From Gymnogyps californianus (Eukaryota; Chordata; Aves; Accipitriformes; Cathartidae), in the NCBI RefSeq assembly GCF_018139145.2, contig NC_059478.1, forward strand, positions 21,731,001 through 21,795,000: a stretch of 64,000 bases of DNA, written 5' to 3'. The position numbers and the translations under genes are program-made. The notes below the pieces were generated by a model. The model was not told the origin of the DNA, made no database searches, and saw only the letters and a program-made list of their open reading frames with translations. The first letter of the stretch is position 1. Every line of letters starts with the position of its first letter. Positions 60,509-64,000 of this stretch are shown piece by piece.

Positions 60509-62729
60509 TCTACAAGGAGCAGGAAAGAAAATAAATGTATAGTCACTTGGGTCAGGAACGTCAGGTTTTGAGCCAAGTTCTTTCCGACCTTTGTATTCAT
60601 TTGAGCTACTTATGCTCACAAGGAGGCTGGATATAATGGTCATGGATTCAGTGAAGAGAGAACTTCATACCACATTATTTTATAATGCATATTTTCTTTC
60701 ATAATCACAGTGAAATATAGGAAATAAAAAGGTTGAGCTAGGTCTTATGAGTCATAACCACAGTGCAGAGCAGCCTACACATGTGCAGGGCTTGTAGTTT
60801 TAAAAGTTATGACTTAACCTCTAAGTTTTAGGTCATATAGATGATTTTTCCTTTTCTTTGTTGAAAAAGTGCACTTGTGTAATGCAGAGGCATATCTCTG
60901 GTGCTTGTGAAAAGTGCCAGAATGACAGTTCTGCAGGGCAAAAGTAGGTCAGTTCTGTGCAGAAAGAAGAAGAACTTGGGAAGCGGCATAAAAGCTTCCC
61001 CTACCCTGTCAGTATGTTCCATTTAAAGGTGGACCTAGTCTAATGCCTCCAAGGACAAGATGAAGAGGTCAGGAGGAAATTTGCAGGGTCGCTCCTGGAC
61101 TCCCTGCTGGGGCTGTAAGAGTGGTGGCACCAGGCAGTTGCTGTGGTGGACCTCGTACTATGGATGCCTGTGCCGCAGCCTGCAAATGTTACTAGCTTGC
61201 TGCACTTTCGGCAGAAGCCACAAAGCATCCTTACTTTTCTGAGATATTTAACATTTGTTTCACTGAAATCTGAAAAGGAAATGAAAGCAGGAAGAAGACT
61301 GCAAGGACATGCAAGAAACAAAAACATTTTTGCTACCTTTTTTTTTCCCCAGTAACTTTTTTTTGTTAATGCCAAACATGGTGACATTATGTTCACATCA
61401 AACATGTGCTGTAAAATTGCACTTGTCAAGCATTTCGTTTGGCAGAAATGCAGAGGAGGAGATGCTGAGCCAAGAAATGTTTCTCCTTTTCTCCCTCATA
61501 AAATGGAGAGCTCAAGAACAAGTGGGAGTCTGTTCATTCTGTTATATTAGCATGTGAGGGACCGTCAGTTTTTCCAGTACGTACCGTCATTTTCAGATGG
61601 TTTTAAGTTAGCAGTGGACATTTAATAGGGGCTGAAATCGGGCATTAAGAAAAGACACTGAAGATAAGATACAGCTTCTAATAGCACATTGCTTTATGGA
61701 GCAAATCAATGTCTTTCTGATATCTTGACCAGCATCAGACTGCAAGTTTTGGGGAGCAAGGACAGTCTCTTCATTCTATTGGAGCACACAATCCATCCTA
61801 ATCCATGGCTAGAACCAAAAAGACACTACAGCAAGATAACAGTAGAGATGAGAAGCTGTATAACAAATCACTTCTCATGCCATGTAATTTTTACATGTAT
61901 CAGAGATGTCTCCTTTCCTCTACTGCTATTTGCAAACACATGAGCAAAACTATATACTTGTACGTGATTGGAAAGGCTGTTTCATCCAGTGGTAGTTTCT
62001 TTTTAAAAAAAGGCATAGAACATGAACCCATGGCTGGAGAGGACAAGGAGAGCAGTGGCCGAATCATCTCACATTCCTGCAGTACAAGGCATTGTACGTG
62101 CCTCCAGGGGACCCTCTAGAGGGCTTGCTGTGGCCCACCAGACATCTCCAGGCTGTTACAGCCATATGGGAGTTGACACAATCCTAAGAAACATCCTGAC
62201 TGGACAAATCAGCAAATCCTGACAATGGAAACTCCCAGAGAACCTCAAATAAATATAATTTTATTGGTGTTGTTCCTGACAATAGCAGCAAACTACAATT
62301 CTGAGATAGCTCTGTCCTCTGTGGACAAGGGTGGGATGAAATTTTCATTGCAATTAGCTAGAACAAGATTTTTCATAGAGTTGCATTTCACTCATGATGA
62401 GTATCTGTGACGTATATTACAGTATTATTTTCCTTTAGGGACCAACTATCCTCTCTACTGGTTTGTCTTACAGGCTTAACAATGGTTAAGTTTAGCCCCT
62501 TGAGTATTCCATTTAAACACATTCATAGTTTTCCAAATATTTTGCAGGGCAGATTATAGCACCTGAGTAATAAAATCACAATAACAGTTTCTAGCTGGGT
62601 GAGAAGAATTTAAAACATATTTATCTTGAAAGAGTGTGAGGAAAGCACACATTACTGTTAAAAAGTAATAATTAAACTGCCTCCATGCTATCTGGAAGCA
62701 CAGGCTCATTATAAATAAAGATAAACAAG
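60509..62729. other. Non-coding sequence, no gene seen
   Basis: Moderately GC-rich stretches at about 61,045-61,230 and 62,020-62,175 carry open frames of 60-130 codons on both strands with no recognisable domain. They could hide short non-coding exons, but no paired splice sites of quality were noticed. Confidence 0.6.
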
Positions 62730-63250
62730 TGCAATATAAAAACTCCAAACATTTATTCTTTTTTAATGGACTTTTAAGTCAGTTTCTCTAGTTGTTGATG
62801 AATGTAATAAAATTAAATTAAATTAAAAGAAATATCAAGAAGAAAACAAATTTAAAATTAACAAAGCCCACCATAAATTTGCAATTACTTGTCCATTAAA
62901 GGTCTTGAAGAAAGTTCATTTCAGCAAGGATAGAATTGACACTATTGGAGCTGTAGCAGGAACAATTATTATCATCGCAAATTACTTAAACTATTAAACT
63001 GAGAATAATTCAGAAATATCATTAGCAGTCAAATTACTTAAAAAAACCTTGTTTTCTTTCTCCTTTGTTTAATTTAAACTTAATGTCTGCTTATTCTCAC
63101 ACAAGCAGAAAATGCTGATAAATAATTCCAGAGCATGCTTAAACATCTCCCTTCACAGCTAGCTTCTAATTTGATCTCAGGAGACCCTTCTTGGTAGCTG
63201 AATAAAATATTTTCATTTATTCTAGGAGAGCCTACATCACCATACGTTTC
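62730..63250. other. Candidate conserved non-coding block, includes (AAATT)n
   Basis: This AT-rich, otherwise repeat-free block contains a short (AAATT)3 tract at 62,809-62,827. TTTGCAATTACTTGTCCATT lies near 62,879, and there are further CAAATTACTTAAA-like strings at 62,969-62,983 and 63,030-63,041. The recurring AAATTACTTAAA motif may reflect repeated factor sites or chance. Confidence 0.2.
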
Positions 63251-64000
63251 TAATCTCATGTTGCTTGGTAATGCCGCTAGATGAGGTCCTCAGCAAATCA
63301 TTAAACTTGTTCAATAACAACGTTACAAAACACAAGAGATTTGCCCTTAGTGCAACAAAGAAGTTTTTCAAACATGGGGGAAAAAAAAGCCACTTTAATA
63401 AGCCAACTTGAGTTTCTAGGGCAGTTTCAGAGATTATTTAACATTTTAAACTTCCTGGTGTGCACAGTACAAGAACAAGGAGACTTCAATGCAGTGTCAG
63501 AGTGGTTTGAAAAAAACATACTTTCACATTACAGAAAATACAAGTCATATTGCTTTTCTGATAGGATCAAATGTTTTGTCTTGGTCAGCTCACTGTGGTG
63601 ATTACATGTTCCCTGCATTTGAACAAAATACGGTCTTTTGAAATTTAAGGATTTAACTTCCCAGTCTTATCTTTCTAACAACTAACTATATTTCCTGATG
63701 ATATGATAATGTAAATGACTTTGCTATGGAATTCATGAATCATCAAGATATGATTTGAAGAGAGGAAATTAAACACTTGATTCAATTAATCTTTCTTATT
63801 AGGCTAGAAATTCATGATTTGCACTTCTAATAAATATGATGTGAGATTTCATATGCATTAATCACATGAGATTAATACCCATTATTATTCTTTATATTAA
63901 ATAACACTGGATTCAAGTGACCCAGACACCAGCTCCCTGATCAGGAAGGAATGGAGAGTACTGTGGAAGTGGTACACTCTCCCAGTGGAGAAAAAACTGT
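63251..64000. other. Non-coding sequence, no gene seen
   Basis: Unique AT-rich sequence to the window end. An 87-codon frame at 63,341-63,601 is unrecognised and opens in the middle of ordinary sequence. Confidence 0.6.

Noticed and set aside
61805..62119. Frame beginning MARTK, like the histone H3 N-terminus
   Set aside because: Similarity ends after five residues; the rest is unrelated to H3, so it is a coincidence.
1..64000. CRISPR array, prophage, operon or other prokaryotic system
   Set aside because: No regularly spaced direct repeats, no long coding frames, and clear vertebrate retroelements.

Overview
This 64 kb window looks like AT-rich, non-coding nuclear DNA from a bird. The clearest sign is a 5'-truncated CR1 LINE at 19,521-19,712, whose 3' end carries the octamer tail (ATTCTATG-type) typical of avian CR1. 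A GC- and CpG-rich retroviral LTR at about 50,831-51,523 and several very old MIR/CORE-SINE relics fit an amniote, most likely avian, genome. No bacterial, organellar or plasmid features were seen. CR1 and CORE-SINEs also occur in crocodilians and turtles, so 'bird' is an inference.

I found no protein-coding gene I can support. The longest open frames are only about 120-145 codons. Several of the longer ones I checked begin at TTG or GTG rather than ATG, and others run through simple repeats. None encodes a recognisable domain except a short stretch matching the CR1 ORF2 C-terminus. The window is best read as a gene desert or the inside of a very large intron. There are no tRNA, rRNA or CRISPR features, and no clear CpG-island promoter outside the LTR.

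Layout. 1-8 kb: unique sequence with a 29-bp A run and two homeodomain-motif-rich AT segments. 8-14.5 kb: a convergent MIR pair, microsatellites, another MIR relic and a long pyrimidine tract. 14.5-22 kb: a TG-rich microsatellite, an isolated GC-rich patch (about 16.72-16.87 kb), a possible 114-bp non-coding exon (18,704-18,817) and the CR1. 22-50 kb: mostly unique AT-rich sequence with scattered CORE-SINE relics and decayed inverted-repeat (MITE-like) relics. 50.8-51.5 kb: a solo LTR with TATA box, poly(A) signal, direct repeats and a perfect inverted repeat near its 3' end. 51.5-64 kb: unique sequence with one more MIR relic and two CNE-like AT-rich stretches.

No gene network or operon can be described. 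The elements most likely to act are the LTR (a potential promoter and poly(A) source) and the AT-rich, TAATTA-dense segments, which might be conserved enhancers. That can only be tested by cross-species alignment or chromatin data. I found no convincing sign of a new biological system; the findings are modest leads.
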